Positions 20,195 through 32,400 of a stretch of 64,000 bases of DNA are shown here, piece after piece (the first letter of the stretch is position 1; each line of letters begins with the position of its first letter). A program made the position numbers and the translations under genes. The notes under the pieces were generated by a model. That model worked only from the letters and a program-made list of their open reading frames with translations. It ran no database searches and was not told the origin of the DNA. Origin of the DNA: Sambucus nigra. Its lineage: Eukaryota > Streptophyta > Magnoliopsida > Dipsacales > Adoxaceae. Location of the stretch: positions 540,146,872-540,210,871 of the forward strand of contig OX422211.1 of assembly GCA_949130495.1 (NCBI GenBank), written 5' to 3'.

Positions 20195-21350
20195 CTAGGG
20201 GTAAAACTTCTTGAGACGGTCCAGATTGACTAGACGAGCCATCTCTTCCCCATCCAGGTCAGTGAGTATGGCGGCACCGCCGGATAAGATTTTCTTCACA
20301 ATGTACGGGCCGCTCCAATTGGGTTTGAAATTTCCTCTGGGGTCCCAGATGGGTTTGATTATCTCTTTGAGGGCTAAATCCCCCTCTCGGACATCGCGGT
20401 CCTTGACTCTCTTGTTCAATGATCGCGCTATTCGGCGATGGTATCCTTGTATGTGGTAAAGAGATTTTAATCTTCGTTCATCTAGGAGGGTCAGCTCATC
20501 AAGACGGCCTTGGCACCAGTCTTCTTCACTAACCTTGCTTTCGAGCATGACACGTAATGAAGGTATTTCCAGCTCCACAGGTAGGACTTCCTCCATGCCA
20601 TAAACCAGGGAGTAAGGGGTAGCCCCAATAGCCCGAGAGGGTGTAGGGGATCCGGTCGGCCCAATCCCTACAACTTTCGGTCATCTTGCTGATGATGGAT
20701 TTGAGATTTTTGTTTGCGGCCTCAACTGCACCATTGGTCTTAGGTCGGTAGGGAGAAGATTTGTGTCTCTGAATCCCGTATTCGTTGATTATTTCTCTAG
20801 TTTTGGACTTGATAATCATATCATCCACGTAAACATTGACCTCTTTGTGGATCAGATCGTGCAGGATGGTTGTGGCAGGCCTTTGGTAGGTAGCCCCAGC
20901 ATTCTTGAGACCGAATGGCATAACGGTGTACCAAAAAGTTCCCCATGGGGTGATGAATGCGGTTTTCTCTTGGTGTTTGGGATGCATCTTAATTTGGTTG
21001 TATCCGGCAAATTCATCGACAAATGACTTGAGAGCATGACTGGCTGTGTTGTCCACGATCATGTCAATGTTGGGTAGCGAATAATCATCCTTCGAAGAAG
21101 CTTTGTTTAAATCTCGGTAATCCACACACATTCGAACCTTTCCTCCTGATTTTGGTACAGGTACAATGTTGGCCAGCCACGTGGGATATTTGATTACTCG
21201 AATGAAACCCACGTTCAACTGTTTGATCACCTCTTCTTTGACCTTAAGCGACCATTCGGTGCAGAGCTTTCTCAACTTTTGTTTAACTAGCTTGGCATCT
21301 GGGAGAATGGGGATCGCGTGCTGAGCTATTTCGGGATCAATACCGGGCAT
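20195..21350 (-). pseudogene. RT joined to integrase C-terminus by internal deletion, element C
   Basis: The frame 21350-20529 starts with P-G-I-D-P and shows R-M-C-V-D-Y-R-D-L-N-K-A, F-A-G-Y-N-Q-I and Y-V-D-D-M-I-I-K-S-K (about 20800). Without a break it continues as S-P-Y-R-P-K-T-N-G-A-V-E-A-A-N-K-N, the Glu-bearing end of an integrase core. The RT thumb, both RNase H domains, the integrase zinc domain and two catalytic Asp are gone. A frameshift near 20640 leads to 20596-20195, the integrase C-terminal domain (G-P-Y-I-V-K-K...L-D-G-E-E...L-K-K-F-Y-P). The product could not integrate DNA. Confidence 0.82.
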
Positions 21351-22570
21351 GTCATCGTAGGACCATGTAAAATATCCACGAACTCCTTTAGCAATTCTTC
21401 GAGTTGTGAGCGCTCATGCTCGTCAAGGGTGGCCCCTATCCTATTCTCGCGCAGTTGGCTACTAGAACCGAGATTAATAACGACAATCTCTTCTTCATTA
21501 ACTTGAACGCGGTTATGTTGTTTATTATTAACCTTATTTAGAGCAGTTAAGAATTGTTCATTTGCAAAATCATCATCATCAAAAGTTTAATTAAAATCCA
21601 TACAATTAATGTAAGGCACAACAAGATACTCAAAATCTTCATTTATTTCATTGATAGGAAAAACAGCATTGAGAACCTCATCAAAAGGGGTCTCGATTAC
21701 ATTTGAGCAAGGATGGACAATAGTAGATAAAACAGGGTAAACATTGGGGTTGAGGGAGATTTCCAGAGGTAGAACTGGCGCAGCATGCCAGTTGAGGAGA
21801 GGTGTATTAGCAGCTTTAATCAGATGGGATGGGTCCCTTGATGTAGTGCTTGAATGAACCATGCAGAGTGTCAGCCCCAGTGTCTGCAGGTTGAAGGAAT
21901 CTTCGGAGTCACTTTCCTCAATTTCTTCAGTATCTTTGATAAGCGATGGCACCTGGTATTGGTAACTTTTGGCCCATGGGTAGCTATCTTCAAAGAAGAT
22001 CTCCATTCCAGGCTTCATCTTCCTATCTATATGGTCATACCACGGTTCTGGAAAACCGCAAAAGGGGAAATCCTCGCCTTCCTTGATGAATCTTCCATTT
22101 AAAGAATCTCCCGAGATAGTTCGAACGAAGTCTAACCCTCTCTTTGATCAAGTCTGGCGGATCATTCGGAGCTCTGGTTCTGATGGTTGATATCCCAAGC
22201 CACAAGGAGGGAAAGCTTTCTTCAGTTCGATGGGATCAAGTATCCCTTGCTGCCTTTGTCCCAGCCCCAGTCCGGGAATGAAGTGCATGTTTCTGAATAT
22301 CTGAATCACATTAACATTGCCATGAGGGTCATATTATGGACAAACCCTTTCTTTGAAACCGTCCCCTGCCGGGAGTAGGGATGGTTCAACTCGAAAACCT
22401 GATAGGAGCATATCATTTGACCCGTGCTGTATCTCAAGAATTGGACTGCTGGTGCTTGCACCCTCGGCGTTACCTTCATCACCCAAGATGGTGATGACTC
22501 GCCCATCGGCGAAGAACTTCAGTTTCTAATGGAATGAGGAAGAGACACCATTTATACTGTGGAGCCAGGG
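21351..22570 (-). pseudogene. Protease-RT linker region of element C
   Basis: Degenerate - strand coding. Frames 22506-22306 and 22018-21587 are open for 66 and 143 codons and match the long acidic linker that separates protease from RT in Ogre-like elements. Stops and frame changes separate the pieces. No catalytic motif is present. Confidence 0.5.
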
Positions 22571-23104
22571 TCATCCGAGCAACAGGTTAAAACAGGCCGG
22601 GATATCGATGACTTGGAATTCGATGACAGGGTTTATAGGTCCAACCCCTATTACAAGTTTTATGGATCCCATCACCTCACGACGGGTATTATCGTAGGCA
22701 CGCACGGCAGCGGATGTTGGAGCGAGGTCACTTTCTTTCAGACCTAAACATTTGAAGGTTCTCAGCGGGCAGACATTCAAAGCGGATCCGTTGTCAATGA
22801 GAGAGAGTGGTACAACCTTCCCCATAACTTCGACGGAGATATTGAGTGCATGATTGTGATTTGGCCCAATTTTGGGGATTTCTTCTTCAGAAAAGGATAA
22901 CATTCGGGTAGAGGTTAAGGATCCAACCAGGTTCACCGCTTCTTCTGGTGTGGTAGAGGGAGGAACTATGGGTCCAGTGAGAAATTTGATCAAAGCATTT
23001 CTGTGTAGCTGGGAAGACATGAAAAGCCCCCATAGAGTGATGTTAGCTTGAGTTTTCTTCAATTGATCGAGGATCTTGCTCTCGTCGAGGGTCATTTCTG
23101 GCAT
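22571..23104 (-). pseudogene. Aspartic protease of element C
   Basis: Open for 177 codons. The active-site block S-L-I-D-N-G-S-A-L-N-V-C-P-L lies near 22770-22810, preceded by H-N-H-A-L-N-I-S-V. This is the Ogre/Tat protease pattern with D-N-G-S. The second half has the A-Y-D-N-T-R-R-E-V-M-G-S-I-K-L block and ends in N-L-L-L-G. The domain itself looks whole; it is cut from RT by stops. Confidence 0.72.
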
Positions 23105-23139
23105 AGGAAGGTCTTCAATGCCCTTCCCCTTGTCATTCG

Positions 23140-25165
23140 CTGGTAGTGAGTTTGGAATTTGTTAATGTCTCCCAGATCTGGTAATGTTATTTACTGAAGA
23201 AGGGAAAAACTTAAATACAATTTCCTCATCAATCTCAGGTTTTTTTGCCACCTTATCTATTTCTTCGAGGAGTTCCTCAAATGATATCATCCCACATAAG
23301 TCAGGTATTGGGCCATTTCCTCCTGAAGCTTGTTCTTTATTCGAAACTTCGAATTCTTCCCCCCATCCGGTGGTAATAATTCTATTTTACCTTGTGAAGT
23401 CAATGCATTCCATAACTTCAATGGCTTCTTCATATAGGTCTTTCGATTCTATGGGGATGTGTAAGGGTGAAGGGACCAGGTGCCCTTGCAGCTTCAAAGT
23501 GTCAAATAACTCGGTGATACTGCAAATGTTGTTGGTTTGCCTGAATGCTTCCGTCATGATCCGGACAGCATCATCTAAGCAGATTTCGTCGGTTTGTACC
23601 ATCCACCTATCTGATTCTCGGGCCCATTTCTGTGCTTCCAAAAACAATGTACTGAACCTCTGGCAGTCGATAATCATCTGTGAGGGGAATTTCAGCCCGA
23701 ACTCTAGGAGTTGGTTTAATACCTCTGACAATTCCATACCTCCACTTTCAGAACAGGTCCATATAGTGATGCATGCTCTGGTAAGGAGTGACAAAGCCTG
23801 ATCAGCGGGGCTAGCAGGGTGTAGGAGGAAATATGGGCAAAGTTGAAGGGGTTTAGGAGGGTATAAGGGTGTGATTTGAGTTGATGGATCGAAATTTGGG
23901 TTTTCTTCCAAGAAGATGGCATTGGTGTGATTTGGGAGTGGGTTATGAGTAGTGTTTGGTTTAGGATTAGCTGGTGGGGAGATGGTACCCCAGTCAATGA
24001 GATCTTGGATTATGTTTTGAAGGTGGAATCATTGGTCGGTGGTATGGCCAGCTGTTTGGTGAAAGGCGCAATGAGCATCGATCTTGAAATTTCTAAGAAG
24101 TGGACTGGGTAATGGACGTGGATCCAAGGGCTTTATAAGGTTTCGGCTTAACAGGGCTTGGTAAACTATGGATAGGGGAGAATGGAGCTCAATGTATTCC
24201 CTTCGGACGGGAGTAGGGTGGCTTTCCAGTGCCCATGATTTGGTTGGTTGAGAGATGTTGTTGATGGTTGAGACTGCGGCACTGACAGGCTTGCCATATT
24301 TTTTGGGGGTGAACTGTCCGGACACCTTCTTTGGTTTAACTTCTGTTTTGGCAAGACCCTCTTTGATTTCTACTCTTGCTTCTCTGAGAGCTCAAAAATG
24401 GGGGTAGTACTATCCTCCCATGGTTGCTCGGACATGGGGCAAGAAATTCTTCTTCACTATGCTGACTTGTTCTTCTTCAGACGGCCGATTGGTCATGGTA
24501 GCCGCTTTTTCCCTCCATCGGGCTATAAAGTTACTGACTGATTCTCCGAATTTCTGTTTGAGCAACTCTAAATCACGGCGGGTGACCTCAAGCTCTTCGT
24601 TGTATTTGTACTGCGACATGAATTCTCGGGCTACATCTTCCCAGCTACGGATTCTGGATTCCTTAAGAGATAAAAACCATCGGACAGCACTGTCTTTCAA
24701 AGTTTGCTGAAACAATTGGGCCATCACTTCTTCTGAAGTCCCTAATAGAGTCATGGAATGATGATAACTGCGAATATGAACAATCAGGGGACCACTCCCT
24801 CCAAATTTCTCGATATTTGGCATTTTGAACTTCTCGGGTAACCTTGCTTTAGGATAAGGAGACATATAGGTGTAGTCCATGTAATTCCCAGAGATCCTAA
24901 CTTAGTCAAACTTCTTGGTGAGCATCTTGAGATCCTCTTTGACTTTGTTCAACTCCTCCTCCTTTGGATAAGCAACCAGAGGCAAGTTAGCCATAGGCTG
25001 GGCAATGTTTGGCATTGGAAGCTGGGCAGGCAGCGCCCCATTAGCAGGAGGGGCACGCGGAGCGTGCTGATATTCTTTCGGGACCCAGATGGTCTTGGGT
25101 GGACCCATAGCACGAGGGAACAGGGCCTCGGGATCTTGAGGAATAGGACCTTGGTTTCGTTGCAT
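23140..25165 (-). pseudogene. gag: gag of element C
   Basis: N-terminal Pro/Ala-rich part 25165-24902 (a start at 25165 is plausible), then the capsid core 24880-24410 with I-E-K-F-G-G-S-G-P, L-F-Q-Q-T-L-K-D-S-A-V-R-W-F and the L-E-L-L-K-Q-K-x-x-E-S-V-S-N-F-I-A-R-W-R block. A zinc knuckle of the Tat form, C-A-F-H-Q-T-A-G-H-T-T-D-Q, follows near 24040-24075, but its last Cys codon is a stop. An open stretch 23911-23387 (174 codons) has no recognised domain. Several stops separate these parts. Confidence 0.72.
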
Positions 25166-26549
25166 TTCTCAAACCTCAGCTTGGAGGTTATCAATCGTGG
25201 CCATGAGCTGAGCTAGGACAGTCGGCAGATCTGGTTGTATGACTGGTGCTTGATCCGCATTCTCCATGGAAGATGGATGGATTCCGGACTCGAAAGAAGT
25301 AGTAGAGGAACGGATGAAATTCTGGAGTGATTTGACTGAAGACCTAAGCCAATAGGGAGCCAGGCCAAGGGCATGCGGTCAACCTGAGAAGGCGTAGGAT
25401 GAGATTTATTTTTGAGAAAAGGGAAGGAACTATTTTTGTATTTTTGATAAAAACGGAGAAATGTTTTTGGATTTTTGATAAGAAAGGGAGAAATGTTTTT
25501 TGGATTTTTGATAAGGAAGGGAAAAATGTTTTTGGAGACGGAACTCAGCATGATTATTATGATTATTATGTTCTCACTTGTATTTAATTCTCCTAAATGC
25601 AATGCCAGACGATGAGCCTGGAAAAGTGGGGTTTTAATATATGCAAAGCTATGGTTTGGGACTTGTAACCAGGCTCGCGGACAGAGTCCCGTTTTAAAAA
25701 TGCATAAAAATTGGGCGTAAGATCGACCCAGAATTTTGGCAGAGTTTCGGGTCGAAATCGGCAATCTAAAGTGCATGTCCTAGGTTTGACACCTATATGT
25801 GGGTATGCAGTTGGTTGGGCGAATCGGCATGGGTTCCCCCCTTTGGCGTGACTTCCATGATATACGTCTTGCTCTTGCGGGCAATCGGTACGTGTGGACA
25901 AGCCATTTGATATACCTGAGTGTACGTGAATTGCCTCACCATATACCTCGTGAGCACGGTATGTGTGAGAGAGAATTAGATATACTCGACGTACGTGAAC
26001 GAATTCCCTGCGATATACCTCCCATCATGACTTTGGCCAAGCAGTACGATGCGGGGTAACCGTTCGATATACGTTGAAGGTACTTATCCAATGGAAGGTG
26101 AGAGTCATATCGCTTAGGCTAACTATGACCTGCCAGACCAGCGCCCATCACGAACTGACCCTCCAGTTACTCGGTAATATTTGGTCAATATCAATGCTCT
26201 TTGGTGATGTCGTGTGAATCATGCATGATTCTCTTATTAGTAGCTTATGATGAGAATGCCTTTCTTTGATTATGCCAAAACAGGAAAAAAGTACAAGTAC
26301 CCCAAAAGGTACGCCAAGTATGGATAGGTGATGCGTGCAACATGGGGATATACGTGATCCTAGGTGTAAGTGGTGTGAGGTGTACATGGAGTATTTTCTA
26401 CAAGTGTGTGAACATAAGCATAAGCATGGGATATACATGCGAGAAAGGGGAACATGAAGATATGTGGGGGGGGGGGGGGGGGGGGGGGGAAGCATAAACA
26501 AATATAACATCCATGTAAATAGAGTCAAGCCCTCAAAATAAATAAAAAT
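25166..26549 (-). other. 5' leader of element C
   Basis: Between primer site and gag. No convincing coding. On the + strand 25850-26070 contains repeated GATATACC/GATATACG strings with GTACGTGAA, and 25430-25530 has three near-identical copies of a TTTTTGATAA...GAAATGTTTTTGG unit. A G24 run is annotated separately. Confidence 0.6.
26466..26489. repeat. G24 homopolymer
   Basis: 24 consecutive G on the + strand in the leader of element C, about 60 bp beyond the primer site. Its exact length is uncertain in any read technology. As RNA of the element it would be a C-run. Confidence 0.8.
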
Positions 26550-26567
26550 CCCTAGCGGAGTCACCAC
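26550..26567 (-). other. Primer-binding site of element C
   Basis: On the - strand, TGGTGACTCCGCTAGGGA lies one base inside the 5' LTR end. This is the Tat/Ogre-type primer site. I do not assign the tRNA with certainty. Confidence 0.75.
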
Positions 26568-28675
26568 TGTGGCCATCCCCGCCGTTCCCCGCCGCGGAGG
26601 GAGGAGGAATCCTTCGGGTCCCGCGCGTCCCCTCTCGGGAGAGCGCTTCGGTCGGCGTCGATTTTGTGAGGTGTGAAAAATGTAGAGAGATTCAGAGTCG
26701 CCAGTCCATTTTACTCAAAACAGACAAAAGAAAAAGAGGAAGCCACCCCGAAGGATGGCATCCAAAGACATACTGGTAAGTGCGAAACCAAAATGATTTG
26801 AAAAGGGTTCGGAGGCTTAGTTACGAAATGGGAAGGTGTTAGGCACCCATTCCGCCCTTTCGGTCTCTCATGGATATTTGCTATTTTCCTTTATGTTTCC
26901 CCCCGTGAGATGTGTGCATGTGTATATATATATATATAGAATGGAGGTAGGAATCCTCGGCTTGTATCATGGAAAAGATAAAGCGAGTCATCCATAGGAA
27001 GATTATAAAAGTAATATTAGAAAAATAAGATTTACGCGGTTACCCCTACGTTGATCGCTATAAAGGAACGATAACGCACATGGAGTAATGCGTCACTAAG
27101 ACTAAGGATAGATATAATATAAGAAAAATGGATTTAGAGAAAATAGGAAATGAGAGAAAAAGTGAGAGAAAGGACTCGAGTCTCGGGTTTTACCCCGAGA
27201 CGCCTACGTAGCCTATAAAGGCATCAAAGTCCACATAGTTCGCATACAAAGCAAAGGGGTGGGGTTTATCCCATAAATCCAAATGTGGGATCTCTTATTT
27301 GTAAGTGTGTGTGTGTGTGTGTGTAGAAAAGGTGTTTTAGTTGTGAGAAAAATGTGAAAAGAGTGTGAGAATCCCTACTTGGAATTTATGAGCAAACCTT
27401 CTTTTTCTTGTATTGAGATTTTTATTTATATGAAAATAAGAGATGTGTAATAATACTAAATAAAAAGTATATTAGGATGTGTGAGATGAGATTATAAAAG
27501 TGTTAAGTAAGAAAACAAGTTATTGGGAATTCAAGAGAATTTAAGAGAGAGAGTTTGAGAAAGTTGGACCTTCTTGAAGATCTTGAGCTTGATCTTGAAT
27601 GTTGGAGAGCAGCCCTTGATCTTGGATGATGATGGAGAGTGGTTAATTCACCAAGTTTGATGAAAAGGATGATGAAAAGTGAAGGTAAAAGAGGGATTTG
27701 AAAGTTAAAATCACGCTGCCTTCGAGAGAGGTTTCTGGAATTCGTTCAGAGAGATTTCTATCAGATTTGGGCTCCTCCTACAAATGAGGCCAAGGCCTCC
27801 ATTTATAACCCCAGGGGACTGCCGATCGGCCCTATCATGTCACTGCCTATCGGCAGGTGCCGATAGGCAGGATCTGGGACCTGCCATTTGGTAGTGCGCC
27901 TCAGGCTTTTTTAGAAAATTGGCCACCGAGGGCAAACCGTTGGTCAGAATCGCACATGGTCCATACCGTTGGAAAGGTATGTCAGAGACCTCCGAAAGTC
28001 CTTTGGACCGCTCCCGAGTTCGGGAGTTGACTTTGGGTCAAATGCGGCTCGGAAGCGTTTGTCGGTCCATTGGACGGGAAATCGGGGGGACGCAAATGGC
28101 GCGTTCGCCCGTATGGTAAGTACGAATCATGAACGGGGCATATCGTTGGAAAGGTTAGGAGATGTACTTCGATATTCCAAAGAGTTTGACCCGGTTTGGA
28201 GAGCTGACTTTGGTCAACCGGGCCCGGGAAACCCTCGGTGGCTTCCCGGAGTCAAACGGATCATTCGTCTGCATGGAAAGTCGGAATTACGCACGGGATG
28301 GACTATTGGAAAGGGTATTCAGTTCCCTTCAAAGATTCATTCAGCCTCGGTCGATCTGAAGAGTTGACATAGGTCAAATAGAGCCCGGGAGCGCCCTGTG
28401 GCCTCTAGGTCAGGTTTCGGATGCAAATGGCGTGTTTGTCCTCATTGTAAGTCGAAATCGCGCATGGGGCGGACCGTTGGAAAGGGTATTCGGTGCCCTT
28501 CGAAGATTCATTGAGTCTCAGTTGAGACGAGGAGTTTGACTTTTGGGTCAAATTGAGTCGGGGGTGCCCGATGGCTTCCAGGTCAGTACTCGGGATGTGA
28601 CCTGGGTTTATAGTGATGAAGGGAGGTACTAGGGACCTAAGGAGAGTTATGGGGTAACATAATGGGGTGTCTACA
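26568..28675 (-). repeat. 5' LTR of element C
   Basis: 2108 bp, ends TGTGGCCATCC and GGGGTGTCTACA on the + strand (TG...CA on either strand). It contains a (GT) run near 27305-27324, the four 165-bp subrepeats (about 27950-28600), a perfect inverted repeat at 27843-27870 and a TATA-like site at 27801-27807. ACCAG follows at 28676. Confidence 0.92.
27801..27870 (-). promoter_or_regulatory. Candidate LTR promoter of element C with palindromic upstream site
   Basis: On the - strand TATAAAT (27807-27801) follows, within about 15-65 bp, TGCCGATCGGC (27820-27830) and a perfect 13-bp inverted repeat, CTGCCTATCGGCA with arms 27843-27855 and 27858-27870 around GG. This is where a core promoter is expected in a 2.1-kb LTR with a long U5. 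The TATA assignment is an inference. Confidence 0.5.
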
Positions 28676-28680
28676 ACCAG
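28676..28680. repeat. Target-site duplication of element C, right copy (ACCAG)
   Basis: Matches 12184-12188. Element A sequence resumes here. Confidence 0.95.
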
Positions 28681-28888
28681 GAAGGACAATTACATATCCG
28701 GCGGCTAAAAAGAAGAAAATGGCACGAAAAATGAATCGCTTATGGAAATTTAAAATACTTTAAAATCCTGATACTATGCACTCAAAAAAGGAGTTATATA
28801 CAACGAAAATTAATAAAACCCAAAATTCCAAGCAGAAAAATGTTTCATACTTTTCTTCAGCATCAAAATACGAAATATTGGGGGCTTA
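28681..28888 (+). other. 3' end of internal region and polypurine tract of element A
   Basis: AT-rich continuation of element A after element C. It ends ATTGGGGGCTTA (28877-28888), a purine-rich tract directly before the LTR start TGTTGATACC. This fits plus-strand priming on the + strand. Confidence 0.7.
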
Positions 28889-29463
28889 TGTTGATACCAA
28901 ATTTAGTCTGCTGGCATGGATAAATCATGTGGAGATATGTGTCAATCTATATGGCACCCACAAATATTTTTCAACAACATACTGACCCCGAGGAGCTTAA
29001 TCTCCCCGACCAACTCAGGCATTCCGAGCAGTAAGAATTCTTCGAGCAACTTCATTGTACCGAGCTACTCACCCCCCGAGGAACTACTATACTCCAAATA
29101 ACTCAAGATCACCGAATAATTAAGAAGCCACGAGGAACTCAGGGGCCCGAGCAATTCAAGTGTGTCGAGATACTAAGTCGGTCCGAGCTACTAAGTCGGT
29201 TCGAGCAACTCAGATACTTATGACGTACGCATCAAAGAAAAACAAGAGATAACTTCACATTAAATGCACAGTTATTATCGCACAGATGTACACGCCTACT
29301 GGACAGCTACGCATTATCGAGAATTCTAAACAAACAGTCGGCAATAATAAAAACAGTGGACGTAGGCCATTCTTTCAAGGCTGAACCACTTTAAAAATCT
29401 TTTGTCTTGTTTATTTTATCTGTGATTGATTAATTAGAGACAATATATTTTTTTACATCAACA
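28889..29463 (+). repeat. 3' LTR of element A
   Basis: 575 bp, start TGTTGATACC and end ACATCAACA, giving 7-bp inverted termini. From about 28983 to 29215 it carries about a dozen variants of CCGAGSAACT at irregular spacing. The 5' partner LTR is outside the window, so its age and TSD cannot be read. ATTAT follows. Confidence 0.82.
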
Positions 29464-32400
29464 ATTATGTTTTCTCACTAATAGTGAAGTCACAGATTCC
29501 CTTATTGTGCTCCATTTACAGTACAGTGTCTTGTCGAGAGAGTTGATGAGAAGTCCATATACAATAGAATCCCAGTGAAATGTCTTTATTTCATTAATGT
29601 TGTTGATGTATTGAGTAAAAAACACATATAATGTGAAATTTGAATTTTAGAAAAGAATCATCATCATGAAATGCAAAAAAAAAAGGTCGTACAAAATAAT
29701 CTCCCTCATCATCAGAGTACAGCTCAACTGATTTCTTCAAATCATTTGTAATTTTGATTTTCATATTTTTTTTACCTTGAGTGAAGTATCGGCTGAGAAT
29801 TTAAGGTTTGGGGGTAGTGTGATCTAATATATTTTTTATGTTTATTTGTTATTCCCCTGCTCTATCGGGATCCCAAATATCTCACTTATATATTTCAACC
29901 CGATTTGGGCAGGGATCATCAAATTAAAACACTTTGTATCTATTTTGTAAAGCTTAAAAATTTCAAATTTTTTTTTAATGGTTTTGTTGTGTGTCGATTC
30001 AACTACCTCGTCACTACAGTTGGCATTGAAAAGTTCCCAAAAGTTTTTTTTTTCAACAGCTCATTACGTTTCTTATGAACATTAATCTGAATATTAGAAG
30101 AATCATGGTAAAAAACTAAAGACATTCAGCCTATACTTGTCGAATTTATTTGTGGGTCTACTAGATTTCTTTTGCTTCTTAGAATCCTTCATATAATGTC
30201 TTGTATCCCTCTCTTATTTTTCACCAGGTTTTCTTCGACCTCGCTATTTGATATTGCCTTTTCCATCTCTTATATGTTTACCGCTTTGTGATTTCATTTC
30301 AACCTCATTTCTATAATGGAAATGCATAAAGATTAAATTACACTCATATAATAATAATGTACATTCTTGAAACGATAAATTACATGCATGATGCAATAAA
30401 ATACATGTATAAAATATAAAGTACATGCATATGTATTAAAGTACAAGTACATTTTCTTATAAGACACGCATTTTTAACAAAAGTCCATGCACTTTGCTTT
30501 GGGTACATAAATTATTCTCTTAACACTTCATATTAATATTTACAAAGGACAAGATGAGTTTAGTACATCATTTAATTAAGTAAATTATTTATTGTCCTAT
30601 TTAGGGTTATACCTAATAGTTGTTGTCTTATAAGATATGAACCAAAAATTACTTTCAGTAACATATTAAAAAAATGATACAATATTTCCATGATAAACGC
30701 GCCAACATTCTTAAAACCGCTTAAGTAATATTGTTCAATTCGTTTCTATAAATTCTTGGATTTCAATTAACTTACTTCTGACTTTCGTACATCAAAAGTA
30801 CACTTAATGTAGTCACAGTAGTTATAGAAGTCAAGTAACTTTTGTATATGTCATTGATGCGAAGAAAAGAATGAATTGTGTCATCATAAGTTGTATTGAG
30901 TTTCAATGTGAATAATTTCATATTCTTAATATTTTCAAAGGGGCACCCAATTTTTTTGTGATTCAACATGCTTGATGATTTGATTACTAAACAATAGTAC
31001 AGTTTAAAACATGGTAATACCACTGAAAATATGCGAGTATTAATTTATTAACAGATGCATGTACATTGTTAAACTTATTTGCATTACATACTACAATTCA
31101 ACCATATTCCTCAACAAATATCGCTGGCACGGACCATAATCTTATAGGAGGTATTAAACATAAAGATCATGTATAAACACTAAACATGCAAAATGTCTTT
31201 TTTTAAACCAAGAAAACAAATGTAGAAGCTAAATGGATATTGTATTTTCCCATCAACAATAAACAAGATAATGCGATTTCATCACTCCATAATATAGGGA
31301 AAATGTTGTATGAAACCTAATAACACAAAAATTGGTACTATAGACTGAAAATACATGCACAAATAGGTGATTAGAGAAACATAAATCGAAAGATAGAAAA
31401 TATACAGAGACATGAAAGTTAGTGGTATAAATTCAAGAACAAAATTATTACATACACAATAAATTACATAAAGTACACCACAGAATCATGTGTGTACATT
31501 TGTGCTTTTCATTTAAGTCAGAAACCAAGTGAAAATGAAGAAAAAAAATTATCGAATTAGGGTTTACAAACAAAAGGCTTGAAAAAGTAACAAACATGAT
31601 TAACATGCATGTGCCTGGATTAATACATGATAAACTTATTCGAAATTGTAATTGAGAACATGAATCATTTTCTTTATCCTCGATGATTTGAGTATGGAAA
31701 TTAATTGAGTGAATTAAACTATGGTTTGCTCTCTTTTTGAAAGAGTGAGGGGTTTGTTGGTGGTTAATTTTGAAAAAGTGTGTGTATTTAAGGGTATTTG
31801 TTTAAGGACATAACCGACTTAAATTTTTCAATTTATTGGTCCAAGGACTAAATGGTAAAATACCATTTTAAAAATTATATATTGTCATATGTTACTTTAT
31901 ACCATCAATTACGTTAACATATGAAAGAAAAATTTAGGGACAATTTTTAAAAACCTGCAAATACCATTTTACCCTAAAAGAGTTTCTTTGTAGAGTCTAG
32001 AGGAGTCAATAAAATATCAAGATAAAAAGGGGGAAGATATATAAATGAGTGTTAGTTAGACTGGAGTGGTTTTAGTTTTACTCAACTATGGGTTAACCAT
32101 AGATGGGAAGGTTATAGAGGTGGTCATTTTGGGCCTTAGTAATTTATCATTTTATAAGGGCATTTAAAAATTATGAAAATGTTTTTTATGACCGTTTAGC
32201 GTATATAAAAAATAAACATGGAACGAGTTTAAAAATAAGTTGACAAAAGATTCTCCCAGTCACTCTTATAAATGAATAATGCTGGACTAATCGAGCATCG
32301 AGAATAGACACTAGGTTAGTACGGGTTACCGATGTGTAAAAAAACTTTCCTTTACCCAAGCTCCCAAACAATTGTTATTTACTTTTCTTGGAAAAAAAGA

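Larger units (their letters stand above)
12189..28675 (-). mobile_element. Element C: Tat/Ogre-like retrotransposon, 16.5 kb, complete ends
   Basis: Two LTRs of about 2.1 kb (12189-14278 and 26568-28675) flank a 12.3-kb internal region, with a 5-bp TSD. The primer site (26550-26567) and gag-pol lie on the - strand, so the 5' LTR is the right one. In element order: leader, gag, protease, a deleted pol, then in antisense a DUF7745-like gene and a plant-mobile-domain gene, an 80-bp tandem array, and the 3' LTR. The LTRs differ by a few percent by eye. gag-pol is non-functional, so any movement would need a helper. Confidence 0.9.
1..29463 (+). mobile_element. Element A: Tat-clade Ty3/gypsy retrotransposon, 5' end outside window
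   Basis: The order gag, protease, RT, RNase H, second (archaeal-type) RNase H, integrase is read on the + strand from the window start to about 5420. The dual RNase H is diagnostic of the plant Tat clade. A repeat-rich 3' UTR and antisense accessory genes follow, also typical of Tat elements. The 3' end is recognised by a G-run polypurine tract and a 575-bp LTR with ends TGTTGAT and ATCAACA. Element B (about 7435-9545) and element C (12189-28675) are inserted in it. The 5' LTR and primer site lie before position 1. Many in-frame stops show it is dead. Confidence 0.88.

Noticed and set aside
29856..29918. Inverted pair CCCTGC...ATCGGG and CCCGAT...GCAGGG
   Set aside because: About 60 bp with several mismatches and no TSD; too weak to call a MITE.
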